Assembly (NCBI RefSeq): GCF_008704655.1
Contig: NZ_CP023688.1
Location: 8,559,001 to 8,623,000 of the forward strand
Length of the DNA: 64,000 nucleotides
Source: Streptomyces rimosus
Lineage (GTDB): Bacteria > Actinomycetota > Actinomycetes > Streptomycetales > Streptomycetaceae
Reading direction: 5' to 3'
Part shown: piece by piece, positions 16,271 to 23,981 of the stretch
Layout of the letters: each line of letters begins with the position of its first letter
How positions within the stretch are numbered: position 1 is the stretch's first letter
Program-made: the position numbers and the translations under genes
Notes under the pieces: model-generated
Told to the model about the DNA's origin: nothing
Seen by the model: only the letters and a program-made list of their open reading frames with translations
Databases searched by the model: none

Positions 16271-17431
16271 CCGCCCGGCCGCCTCGCACGCCGCCACGCG
16301 GGCCAGTACCCCGGCGTCCCTGGCCAGCTCCGGAGGCAGCCGGGTCGAGCGGCGCAGGCGCGCCCGTGCGAGCTGGTCGGCGGCCAGGTAGCCGTGGTCC
16401 GACAGCGGCACCGTTTTGAGGTCCGTGTTCTCCAGATCGATACCGCGCAGGTCGGCGGCCTCCAGCTCCGCCTCGCTCAGGTCGGCGTAGAGGAAGTTCG
16501 CCCCCCGCAGGTTGGCCCTCGTGAGGTCGGCGCCTTCGAGGTCGGCCTCGGTCAGATCGGCGGCCTGGAGGTTCGTGTCCCGCAGGTCCGCGAACCACAG
16601 GAGGGCGTCGCGCAGGTTCGCCTCCTGGAGGTCGGCCTTCGCCAGGCGGGCGCGTACCAGGCCGGCGCCCCGCAGATTCGCCTCCCGAAGGCCCGCACCG
16701 GACAGGTCGGCATCGCGCAGCGAGGCCCCGCGCAGATCCGCTTCCCGCAGGTCCGCGCCCCCGAGGTCCACTCTCTCGAAGTTCATGCCGCGCAGGTCCG
16801 CCCGGCGGAAGTCGATGCCGCGCAGGTCCACGCGCTCGTCGGGCAGCTCGCGTGCCGGGCGGCCGGAGATCACGGCGAGGGCGGTCCGGAGGTCCTCGGG
16901 CAGCGGGTGGGCGTGGCCGGGCCCGGCCCGGTCCGCGTCCTGGTGCCCGCCGGTCCCGTCGCCGGGGGCCGCGTTGTGCGTACGGACGTACGCCGCCAGC
17001 ACGTTGACGACCGTCGGATGGTCCTTGCGCGAGTCGTGCATGATGCGTTGCAGCGCGTAGATCCCGCCCAGCCGCTCGGTGAGGTTCGCCGAGCCGAGCA
17101 GCTTGATCGCCTCCACGTACCGGTCGGTGACCTGCCCCTCCCGCGCGATCTCCGCCTGTTCCCGGTCCTTCTCCCGGGTGTGCTGGAGCGTGCGGTGGGT
17201 GTAGAGGAGGCCGGCCGCCGCGATGAGCCCGGCCCCGAGGGCGACCAGCGCGGTGCGGAAGCCGGTGATGACCACACCGTCGGCGGCCTGGAGATCGCGG
17301 GTGCGCAGATGGGCCCCGTCGATCCACCAGGGCCCGTACCACAGGAGCTGGACGTAGCCGACGGCGACGGCGGCCAGGAAGGCGAGCAGGAGACACCGCT
17401 TGACCGGCTTCATGCCGTACATCATGGCCAT
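16265..17431 (-). CDS. membrane-anchored pentapeptide-repeat protein
   Basis: About 388 residues. Two N-terminal membrane helices (CLLLAFLAAVAVGYVQLLWY and FRTALVALGAGLIAAAGLL) are followed by a cytoplasmic linker and some 25 pentapeptide repeats A(D/N)LXX around residues 195-335 (DLRGIDFRRADLRG, NLRDALLWFADLRD), which form a right-handed beta helix. Similar predicted proteins are common in Streptomyces and lack a known function. Most known functions for the fold involve protein binding or DNA mimicry. Start is uncertain among ATGs at 17431, 17425 and 17413. Confidence 0.8.
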   Translation of the reverse strand: MAMMYGMKPVKRCLLLAFLAAVAVGYVQLLWYGPWWIDGAHLRTRDLQAADGVVITGFRTALVALGAGLIAAAGLLYTHRTLQHTREKDREQAEIAREGQVTDRYVEAIKLLGSANLTERLGGIYALQRIMHDSRKDHPTVVNVLAAYVRTHNAAPGDGTGGHQDADRAGPGHAHPLPEDLRTALAVISGRPARELPDERVDLRGIDFRRADLRGMNFERVDLGGADLREADLRGASLRDADLSGAGLREANLRGAGLVRARLAKADLQEANLRDALLWFADLRDTNLQAADLTEADLEGADLTRANLRGANFLYADLSEAELEAADLRGIDLENTDLKTVPLSDHGYLAADQLARARLRRSTRLPPELARDAGVLARVAACEAAGRV

Positions 17432-17493
17432 GACGGGACGGTGGCGACCGGAATTCCTCCGAAGATCGGACCCAACTGCCCTGCCCCGTGAGG

Positions 17494-18570
17494 CTATTTC
17501 CGCTGCTGCGTCGCCCGCGCCACCGACTCCCGCTCGATGAACTCCGTGGGCAGTGTGGTGTGTTCGGGGCGGTGGCCGCCGCCCTGGACGCGGGCGATCA
17601 GGGACCGTACGGCCGTGGCGCCCAGCTCCTGGACCGGCTGGGCGACGACGCTGATCCGGGGACGCAGGGCGCGCGCCCAGTCGGTGTCGTCGAAGGTGAC
17701 CACGGACAGGTCCTCCGGAACACGCAGTCCCAGCTCGCGCGCGGCGGACAGGACGCCCAGCGCGATCAGGCTGTCGGTGGCGAACACGGCGGTCGGCGGC
17801 TCGGGGGAGTCCAGCAGGCCGCGGGCGAGCACGGCCGGGTCCTGGCCGTGGAAGGCGCCGGTGCGCAGGTACGTTTCGGTGTCCTCGACGCCCGCCTCGC
17901 GCAGCGCGGCGCGGTAGCCCTCGATACGGGCCAGGCCGGTGGAGCCGGGGTCCACCGGGTCGTCGGTGGCGTCGTTGCCGACCAGGCTGACCAGGGCGAT
18001 GCGCCGGTGCCCCATGGCGAGCAGGCGGCGGACCGCGTCCCGGGCGGCGCCGTGGTTGTCGACGGTGACGGAGTCCAGGCCGAGGCGGGGCACGCGGCGG
18101 TCGAGGAGCACGACCGGGCAGCCGCCTTCGTGCGCGGCGCTGAGGTGGCCGGTGTCCGTGGTGGAGGCGGGGGCGACGATCAGGCCGTCGACGTGCTTGT
18201 CGCGCAGCGTCTTGACGGCGGCCCGCTCGGCGGCCGGGTCCTCGTCGGTGTTGGCCAGCAGGATCTGGTAGCCGGCGGCGCGGGCGGCGTCGGTGATGCC
18301 GCGGGTGACGCCCGCGAAGAACGGGTTCTGGATGTCGGCGATCACCGCGCCCAGGGTGTGCGTCCGGCCGGTGATCATGGAGCGGGCGAGCTGGTTGGGG
18401 CGGTAGCCCAGCTTCTCGGCGGCGGCCCGTACGCGTTCGCGGGCCTCGGGGCTGACGGAGCCGTAGTCGGCCAGGGCCCGCGAGGCGGTGGAGCGGGAGA
18501 CGCCCGCCTCGCGGGCGACGTCGGGGATGGTGGCGGGCCGGTGCGGGCCGCTGCGTCGGTTCGTCGTCAT
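17494..18570 (-). CDS. LacI-family repressor of the fructosamine operon
   Basis: 358 residues. The LacI helix-turn-helix and hinge are at the N-terminus (ATIPDVAREAGVSRSTASRA, then KLGYRPNQLARSMITGRT), followed by a periplasmic-binding-protein effector domain (VIADIQNPFFAGVTRGI, DGLIVAPAS, VTFDDTDWARAL). Divergent from the frl-like operon, with TGGGAACGTTCCCA operators between, so it very probably represses that operon and itself. The ATG has no strong ribosome site. Confidence 0.9.
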   Translation of the reverse strand: MTTNRRSGPHRPATIPDVAREAGVSRSTASRALADYGSVSPEARERVRAAAEKLGYRPNQLARSMITGRTHTLGAVIADIQNPFFAGVTRGITDAARAAGYQILLANTDEDPAAERAAVKTLRDKHVDGLIVAPASTTDTGHLSAAHEGGCPVVLLDRRVPRLGLDSVTVDNHGAARDAVRRLLAMGHRRIALVSLVGNDATDDPVDPGSTGLARIEGYRAALREAGVEDTETYLRTGAFHGQDPAVLARGLLDSPEPPTAVFATDSLIALGVLSAARELGLRVPEDLSVVTFDDTDWARALRPRISVVAQPVQELGATAVRSLIARVQGGGHRPEHTTLPTEFIERESVARATQQRK

Positions 18571-18623
18571 GGCGCCGCCAGGCTATCGGCTGTGCAGGGG
18601 TATTGACGCTCCGCCCACGACGG

Positions 18624-18707
18624 TGGGAAGGTTCCCAGCATTCCCGATGGGAACGTTCCCAATCTCGCGTCCAGGGGCGTTCCCGGTCTGCATTGGGAAC
18701 GTTCCCA
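18624..18707. promoter_or_regulatory. array of four LacI-type operators
   Basis: Perfect 14-bp palindromes TGGGAACGTTCCCA at 18648-18661 and 18694-18707. TGGGAAGGTTCCCA at 18624-18637 keeps both 6-bp arms. A degenerate site CAGGGGCGTTCCCG (9 of 14) lies at 18672-18685. Start-to-start distances are 24, 24 and 22 bp, so all sites sit close to the same DNA face. The central CG is typical of LacI-family sites. Confidence 0.85.
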
Positions 18708-18728
18708 ACCTGCTCGGAGAGGATCCGC

Positions 18729-19757
18729 GTGACCACCGCAACCCTGCCCCTCAAGCCCATCACCGAGGACTTCAAGGAGGCCGTGGCCTTCGCCCTGAGC
18801 CAGCACGAAACGGCCCGCGCCTTCGTGGCCGAGGTCGTCGAAGGCGGCCTGCGCAATGTCTTCCTGGTCGGCTGCGGAGGCTCGCTCACCGCCTCCTACC
18901 CGGTGCACTTCCTGCTGGAGACCCGCGCCGGCTTCCCGGTCTTCCACATGAACAGCGACGAGTTCAACCTGCGCAAGCCCGCGCTGCTCGGCGAGGGCTC
19001 CCTCGTCCTGGTCTCCTCGCACACCGGCACCACCAAGGAGACCGTCGCCGCCGCCCACTACGCCAAGTCCACCGGCGCCAAGGTCGCCGCGCTGACCCGT
19101 GACGACGACAGCCCGCTGGCGCAGGCCGCGGACATCGCCTTCACGTACCGCAGCGAGGACACCGTCGTCGCCCCCAAGGGCGTGCTCTTCGGGCAGCTCG
19201 CGTACGCGCTGCTGGAGAAGACGGGCGTGGAAGGCGACTACGCGGCCATCCGCAAGGCGTACGAAGCGCTGCCCGACGCCCTCTACACCGCCCAAGAGGA
19301 GGGCGAGGCGCTCGCCCACTCCATCGCCACCGCACTGGCCGACGAGCCGGTGACGTACGTGCTCTCCGCGGGCCCCAACTACGGCGCGGGCTACGGCTTC
19401 ACCATGTGCTACCTGATGGAGATGCAGTGGAAGCACGGCGGCAGCTACCACGCCGGTGAGTTCTTCCACGGCGCCTTCGAGGTCGTCACCGAGGACCAGC
19501 CCGTGATCCTCTTCCTCGGCGAGGACGCCACCCGCCCGATGGCCGAGCGCACCCGGCGGTTCCTCGACAAGTACACCCGCAAGGCGCATTACGTCGACTC
19601 CCGGATCTTCTCGCTGCCCGGGGTGCCCGAGGAATTGCGCGGGGACATCACGCCCATCGCGCTGGACGTCTTCGGCACCCGGCTGGCCCGCCACTACGAG
19701 TCCGTGCGCGGCCACGACCTGGACAAGCGCCGCTACATGTTCCAGGTCGAGTACTGA
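18729..19757 (+). CDS. frlB: SIS-domain fructosamine 6-phosphate deglycase (FrlB-like)
   Basis: 342 residues from GTG 18729, with GGAGAGG seven bases upstream. Two SIS domains: FLVGCGGSLTASYPVHF, VSSHTGTTKETVAAA and LTRDDDSPLAQAADIAF in the first, MEMQWKHGGSYHAGEFFHG and the C-terminal RRYMFQVEY in the second. These match the Bacillus FrlB deglycase segments as I recall them (MEMQWIHS, HAGEYFHGPFE, RRYMWKVEY), which splits 6-phosphofructose-amino acids to glucose 6-phosphate and the free amino acid. First gene of an operon with a sugar kinase and ABC importer, under LacI operators. A glucosamine-phosphate deaminase role is a weaker alternative. Confidence 0.82.
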   Translation: MTTATLPLKPITEDFKEAVAFALSQHETARAFVAEVVEGGLRNVFLVGCGGSLTASYPVHFLLETRAGFPVFHMNSDEFNLRKPALLGEGSLVLVSSHTGTTKETVAAAHYAKSTGAKVAALTRDDDSPLAQAADIAFTYRSEDTVVAPKGVLFGQLAYALLEKTGVEGDYAAIRKAYEALPDALYTAQEEGEALAHSIATALADEPVTYVLSAGPNYGAGYGFTMCYLMEMQWKHGGSYHAGEFFHGAFEVVTEDQPVILFLGEDATRPMAERTRRFLDKYTRKAHYVDSRIFSLPGVPEELRGDITPIALDVFGTRLARHYESVRGHDLDKRRYMFQVEY

Positions 19758-19774
19758 GTCCGCTCCGTACCCGC

Positions 19775-19806
19775 CCGGCCCGGCGCGTGCCCGCGCGCCG
19801 GGCCGG
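19775..19806 (+). terminator. intra-operon hairpin between frlB-like and frlD-like genes
   Basis: CCGGCCCGGCGCG (19775-19787) pairs perfectly with CGCGCCGGGCCGG (19794-19806) over a six-base loop. It lies between two genes that look co-transcribed, so it may be a partial terminator or an mRNA-stabilising structure lowering expression of the kinase and importer relative to the deglycase. Confidence 0.55.
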
Positions 19807-19839
19807 CCCCCACCGGAGCCAACTGGAGGAAAGAGCGGT

Positions 19840-20673
19840 ATGCGCATCTGCGGACTCGGCGACAACGTCGTCGATCGCTACCCCCGGCGCGGACTGATGT
19901 ACCCGGGCGGCAACGCCCTCAACGTCGCCGTGCACGCGGCACGTTGCGGCGCCGAGGCCGCGTACCTCGGCGTCACCGGCAGCGACGCGGCGGGCCGGCA
20001 CGTACGGGCGGCCCTGGCGGCCGAAGGCGTATCGACGGAACGGGCCCGTATCGCCGCGGGACCCAACGCCTACGCGACCGTCCACCTCGACGACGACGGC
20101 AACCGCACCTTCGGCGACTGCGACGAGACGATCTCCCTGTTCACCCTGGACGACGCCGACCTGCGCTGGCTGCGCGGCTTCGACCTGGTGCACACCGGCG
20201 ACTGCAGCGGCATGGAGGAGCAGTTGCCGCGGCTGGCCGCCGCCTGCCCGGTGAGCTTCGACTTCTCGGACCGGCCCTGGAGTTACGCCGAACCGCTGCT
20301 GCCCTTCGTACGCAGCGCCGTCCTCTCCCGGCCCGACGCGGACGAGGACGAGGCCGCCGGGCTGCTGGCCCGCGCGCACCGCCTCGGCGCGAAGCTGGCC
20401 GTGGTGACGCGCGGCGCCCGGGGCGCGCTGCTGTCGTACGGGGGCACCACGCACCACCAGCCGGTCGTGCCCGTCCGGGCCACCGACACCCTCGGCGCCG
20501 GCGACTCCTTCATCGCCGCCCTGCACCTCGCCCTCCACCGGGGCCGCCCACTCGCCGACGCGGCCGGGTACGCCGCCACGTATGCGGCGGCCGTCTGCAC
20601 CCTGCCCGGCGCCTTCGGGCACCCCCTCGCCCTGGACGGCGCGCACCCCCGCGACCCGTCCCGATGTCCCTGA
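19840..20673 (+). CDS. frlD: PfkB-family fructosamine kinase (FrlD-like)
   Basis: 277 residues. N-terminus MRICGLGDNVVDRYP and GGNALNVAVHAARCG, then FGDCDETI, FDFSDRPWS and the catalytic ATP/anion-hole motif DTLGAGDSFIAALHLAL. The GDN.VD, FGD and DFSD segments are those of fructoselysine 6-kinase FrlD rather than generic ribokinases. Predicted to phosphorylate imported fructose-amino acids at C6 for the deglycase upstream. ATG follows GGAGGAAAGAGCGGT. ADP-ribose-type or fructokinase roles cannot be excluded. Confidence 0.8.
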   Translation: MRICGLGDNVVDRYPRRGLMYPGGNALNVAVHAARCGAEAAYLGVTGSDAAGRHVRAALAAEGVSTERARIAAGPNAYATVHLDDDGNRTFGDCDETISLFTLDDADLRWLRGFDLVHTGDCSGMEEQLPRLAAACPVSFDFSDRPWSYAEPLLPFVRSAVLSRPDADEDEAAGLLARAHRLGAKLAVVTRGARGALLSYGGTTHHQPVVPVRATDTLGAGDSFIAALHLALHRGRPLADAAGYAATYAAAVCTLPGAFGHPLALDGAHPRDPSRCP

Positions 20674-20713
20674 CCAGTCCCTTCCCGCCCGGAGTTCCCC
20701 GCCAGGAGAGCCG

Positions 20714-22054
20714 ATGCGCCGCACCTCCACCGCCGTCGCCGGCCGCCTGCTCGTCGCCCTGCTGACCCTGCTGGTCAGCGGGTGCGGGCAGGTCCCCGTC
20801 CGCGTCACCCCGAACGACTTCGCCCTCGACGGGCCCCCGCGCGGGCACCTCACCATCCTGGAGAAGTGGGCCGACCCCGAGTACGCGCCGTATTTCCAGA
20901 GCGCGGTCCGCGCGTACGAGCGCCGGAACCCGGGTGTCACCATCGACCTCCAGGCCGTCGGCGACCAGCCGTACAAGGACCGCATCGCGGTGCTCGCCGC
21001 CTCCCGGGAGATGCCGGACATCTACTTCACCTGGCCCGGCCGGTACGCGCGCAAGTTCGCCGACGGCAAGCTGGCCGCCGACCTGTCGGAGCCCCTCAAC
21101 GGCACCGCGTGGGGCCGCACGTTCGAGCCGGGCGCGCTGAACGCCTTCACCTTCGACGGGCACCGGTACGGGGTGCCGCTCGACATGGACGCCAAGGTCT
21201 TCGCGTACAACAAGGAGATCTTCGCCGCGGCCGGGGTCGGGCGGAAGCCGCGAACCTTCCCCGAACTGCTCGCGGCCTGCGACCGCATCGCCGCGGCGGG
21301 CCACACCCCGCTCGCCTTCGGCAACCAGTACGGCTGGCCCGCCGGGCACCTGCTCACCCAGTTCAACGCCATGGAGGTGCCGCCCGCCGTCCTGGCCAGG
21401 GACTACGACGGCGACGGGGGCGACGGTGCCTTCACCCACCCCGGCTACGAACGCGCCTTCAACGACCTGGCGCAGCTCAAGAAGCGCTGCATGGGGCCGT
21501 CCGGTACGAGCATGAGCCACGAGTCCGCGCAGAACCGCCTGTTGTACGGCAAGGCCGCGATGCAGTATCTGGAGACGCTGGAATTCTCCTACCTCAGTAC
21601 GAAGGGCGGCGCCCCGGAGAAGTTCGCGAAGAACTGGGACTTCTTCACCATGCCCGCCATCCCGGGCGCCGCGGGCTCCGCGCGCGCCGTCGCCGGGGGA
21701 GCGGACGGCCTGCTGGTCGCCAACTCCTCGCCCAACAAGGCGCTCGCCGTTGACTTCCTCAAGTTCCTGACCAGCCCTGACCAGGCCCGCAAAGTGGTCC
21801 GCGACCTGGGCTGGCTGAGTGCGGTCAAGGGTACGGCGGACGCCGCGCGCCTCAAGGGGCTGTCCGAGGCGCAGCGCACGCTCGCGAGCAAGGACATGGC
21901 GCTGTGGCTCGACACCCGGGCCGACGACAAGATCGTCAATCCGTATCTCTCGGCGGCCGAAGCGGTCCTCGGCGGCCGGGCCACCGCCGCGCAGGCGGTG
22001 CGCCAGGTACGCGAGGGCGCCCGGCAGGCGCACCGCTTCCGCGTCCGCGACTGA
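20714..22054 (+). CDS. sugar ABC transporter substrate-binding lipoprotein
   Basis: 446 residues. Signal peptide with lipobox LLVSGC (Cys about residue 22) anchors it outside the membrane. It is a CUT1-type extracellular solute-binding protein: LTILEKWADPEYAPYFQSAV, MPDIYFTWPG, YGVPLDMDAKVFAYNKEIF and LAFGNQYGWP. It delivers substrate to the two permeases that follow. Operon context points to fructosamines such as fructoselysine or fructose-asparagine. FrlO is the Bacillus counterpart by position. ATG follows CAGGAGAG. Confidence 0.87.
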   Translation: MRRTSTAVAGRLLVALLTLLVSGCGQVPVRVTPNDFALDGPPRGHLTILEKWADPEYAPYFQSAVRAYERRNPGVTIDLQAVGDQPYKDRIAVLAASREMPDIYFTWPGRYARKFADGKLAADLSEPLNGTAWGRTFEPGALNAFTFDGHRYGVPLDMDAKVFAYNKEIFAAAGVGRKPRTFPELLAACDRIAAAGHTPLAFGNQYGWPAGHLLTQFNAMEVPPAVLARDYDGDGGDGAFTHPGYERAFNDLAQLKKRCMGPSGTSMSHESAQNRLLYGKAAMQYLETLEFSYLSTKGGAPEKFAKNWDFFTMPAIPGAAGSARAVAGGADGLLVANSSPNKALAVDFLKFLTSPDQARKVVRDLGWLSAVKGTADAARLKGLSEAQRTLASKDMALWLDTRADDKIVNPYLSAAEAVLGGRATAAQAVRQVREGARQAHRFRVRD

Positions 22055-22107
22055 CCCCCGTGACCGCTCCCCGTACACCCCGACGTCCCGAAGGAGGTGC
22101 CGCCGTC

Positions 22108-22989
22108 ATGCAGCGACGCCGATTCCGCCACGCCCTGTACGCCGCCCCAGCGCTCGCCCTGATCGCTCTGTTCGTCTACTACCCGATCGTGGAGAACATC
22201 CGCCTCAGCCTGTTCAAGTTCAGCGTCTTCCAGCCCGGCATGCGCTACGTCGGCCTGGAGAACTACCGGCAAGCCCTCCAGGACCCCGTCTTCTGGAAGG
22301 CCCTCGCCAACAACCTCTGTTACGCCGTCACGTCGGTCATTTTCCAGGTCGGCGCGGCGCTCGTACTGGCCGCCATCCTGGAGGCGGTCATCGGACGGCG
22401 GCTCCGCGGGCTGCTGCGTACGGTCTACTTCATCCCCGCGGCCGTCTCCATGACTGTCGCCGGCCTGCTCTTCCAGTTCCTCTACCAGCCCGACGCCGGG
22501 CTCATCAACAGCGCGCTGGACACCCTCGGCCTCGGCCGCTTCGCACACGACTGGCTGGGCGACCCGGACACCTCCATCTGGGGCGTCATCAACATGAGCC
22601 AGTGGCAGTCCTTCGGCTACACCACGATGCTGCTGACGGTCGCCGTCCAGCGCATCCCGCGCGAGCTGTACGAGGCGGCGACGGTGGACGGCGCGGGCCG
22701 TATCCGCACGTTCTTCGCCGTCACCGTCCCGATGGTCCGCGAGATGACGACCCTGCTCGTCATCCTCACCGTCTCCGGCGCCTTCCTCGTGTTCAACGAG
22801 GTGATGGTGATGACCGGCGGCGGGCCCTCCAACTCCAGCCAGACACTGGGCACGTGGCTGTACGCCAGTGCCTTCACTGGCGACGACATGGGGTACGCCG
22901 CAGCCGTCGGCACCGTCATGTTCGTCATCACCTTCGTGGCCGGCGCCGTCCAGCTCCTCCACTCGCGCCGGAAGGCGGTAGCGGCATGA
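22108..22989 (+). CDS. ABC transporter permease 1 (CUT1/MalF type)
   Basis: 293 residues, six membrane helices. The cytoplasmic EAA loop (EAATVDGAGRIRTFFAVTVP) contacts the ATPase. ATG is preceded by AAGGAGGT at ten bases. Its stop overlaps the next start (ATGA). Together with permease 2 it forms the channel of the importer. No ATPase gene is present. Streptomyces CUT1 importers commonly share the ATPase MsiK encoded elsewhere. Confidence 0.9.
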   Translation: MQRRRFRHALYAAPALALIALFVYYPIVENIRLSLFKFSVFQPGMRYVGLENYRQALQDPVFWKALANNLCYAVTSVIFQVGAALVLAAILEAVIGRRLRGLLRTVYFIPAAVSMTVAGLLFQFLYQPDAGLINSALDTLGLGRFAHDWLGDPDTSIWGVINMSQWQSFGYTTMLLTVAVQRIPRELYEAATVDGAGRIRTFFAVTVPMVREMTTLLVILTVSGAFLVFNEVMVMTGGGPSNSSQTLGTWLYASAFTGDDMGYAAAVGTVMFVITFVAGAVQLLHSRRKAVAA

Positions 22990-23882
22990 CCCTGACCCTG
23001 CACAAGCCCACGCCCGCGGACGCCCCGCCGACCGCTCCCGCCACGCGCCGCGGGCCCGCCCGCTCCGGTTCGGCCGTGCTGCGCGTCCTCACGTACTGCG
23101 GACTCGCCGCGCTCGCCGTCGCCGTCGTCTACCCGCTGTGCTGGATGGCCCTGTCCGGCCTGAAGACGAACGGGGAGATCTTCTCCGACCCGTGGGGGCT
23201 GCCCGCGCACCCCGACTGGGGCACCTACGCCGACGCGTGGCACCAGGGCGTGTTCGGCTACCTGCTCAACAGCGCGCTGGTCACCGCCGCCAGCGTCCTC
23301 GCCGTCGTCCTGATCAGCGCCTGGGCCGCGTACGGACTGACCCGCCTCGCCATCCCCTGCTCCCAGCCCGCGCTGCTGCTCGTCCTCGGCGCCATGATGC
23401 TCTCGCCGACCGTGGCGCTGGTCCCGCTGACGCAGCTCCTCCAGGCGCTGCACATCTACGACACGTACTGGGCGCTGATCGTCCTCTACACCGCCTTCAA
23501 AGTGCCCTTCACCACCTTCCTCATCCGCGCCTACCTGCTGGGGCAGCCGGTGGAGGTCGAGGAGGCGGCGCTGATCGACGGGGCGAGCCGCTGGCAGACC
23601 TTCTGGCGCGTGGTCGTCCCGATGGCCCGCCCGATCCTGGTCTCCGCCGCGCTCCTCCAGGCGCTGTTCTCCTGGAACGAGTACGCCTTCGCGCTCGTCT
23701 TCATCACCGACGACCACCTCAAGACGCTGCCCGTGGGGCTCGCCGACATGGCCGGGCGCCTGAACTCGGACTGGCCGATGCTCTTCGCCGGTCTGACCAT
23801 CGCCGCGTTGCCCATGATCGTGATCTTTCTGGTCGCGCAGCGGCACTTCGTCCGCGGCCTGTCCGAGGGGTTCGGCAAGTGA
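22986..23882 (+). CDS. ABC transporter permease 2 (CUT1/MalG type)
   Basis: 298 residues, six membrane helices after a 30-residue cytoplasmic Pro/Ala-rich tail. MalG-like features: WMALSGLKTNGEIFSDPWGL near the first loop and the EAA loop EEAALIDGASRWQTFWRVVV. Translationally coupled to permease 1 by a four-base overlap. Last gene of the operon. Confidence 0.9.
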   Translation: MTLTLHKPTPADAPPTAPATRRGPARSGSAVLRVLTYCGLAALAVAVVYPLCWMALSGLKTNGEIFSDPWGLPAHPDWGTYADAWHQGVFGYLLNSALVTAASVLAVVLISAWAAYGLTRLAIPCSQPALLLVLGAMMLSPTVALVPLTQLLQALHIYDTYWALIVLYTAFKVPFTTFLIRAYLLGQPVEVEEAALIDGASRWQTFWRVVVPMARPILVSAALLQALFSWNEYAFALVFITDDHLKTLPVGLADMAGRLNSDWPMLFAGLTIAALPMIVIFLVAQRHFVRGLSEGFGK

Positions 23883-23981
23883 GCGACGGGGGCCCGGTGC
23901 GGCGGTGCCCTGGTGACGGTGGTGCGGCGCACCGGCGCCGGTGATCGTGCGATCGCGGCGTCACCGTTGCAGGATGTTGCC

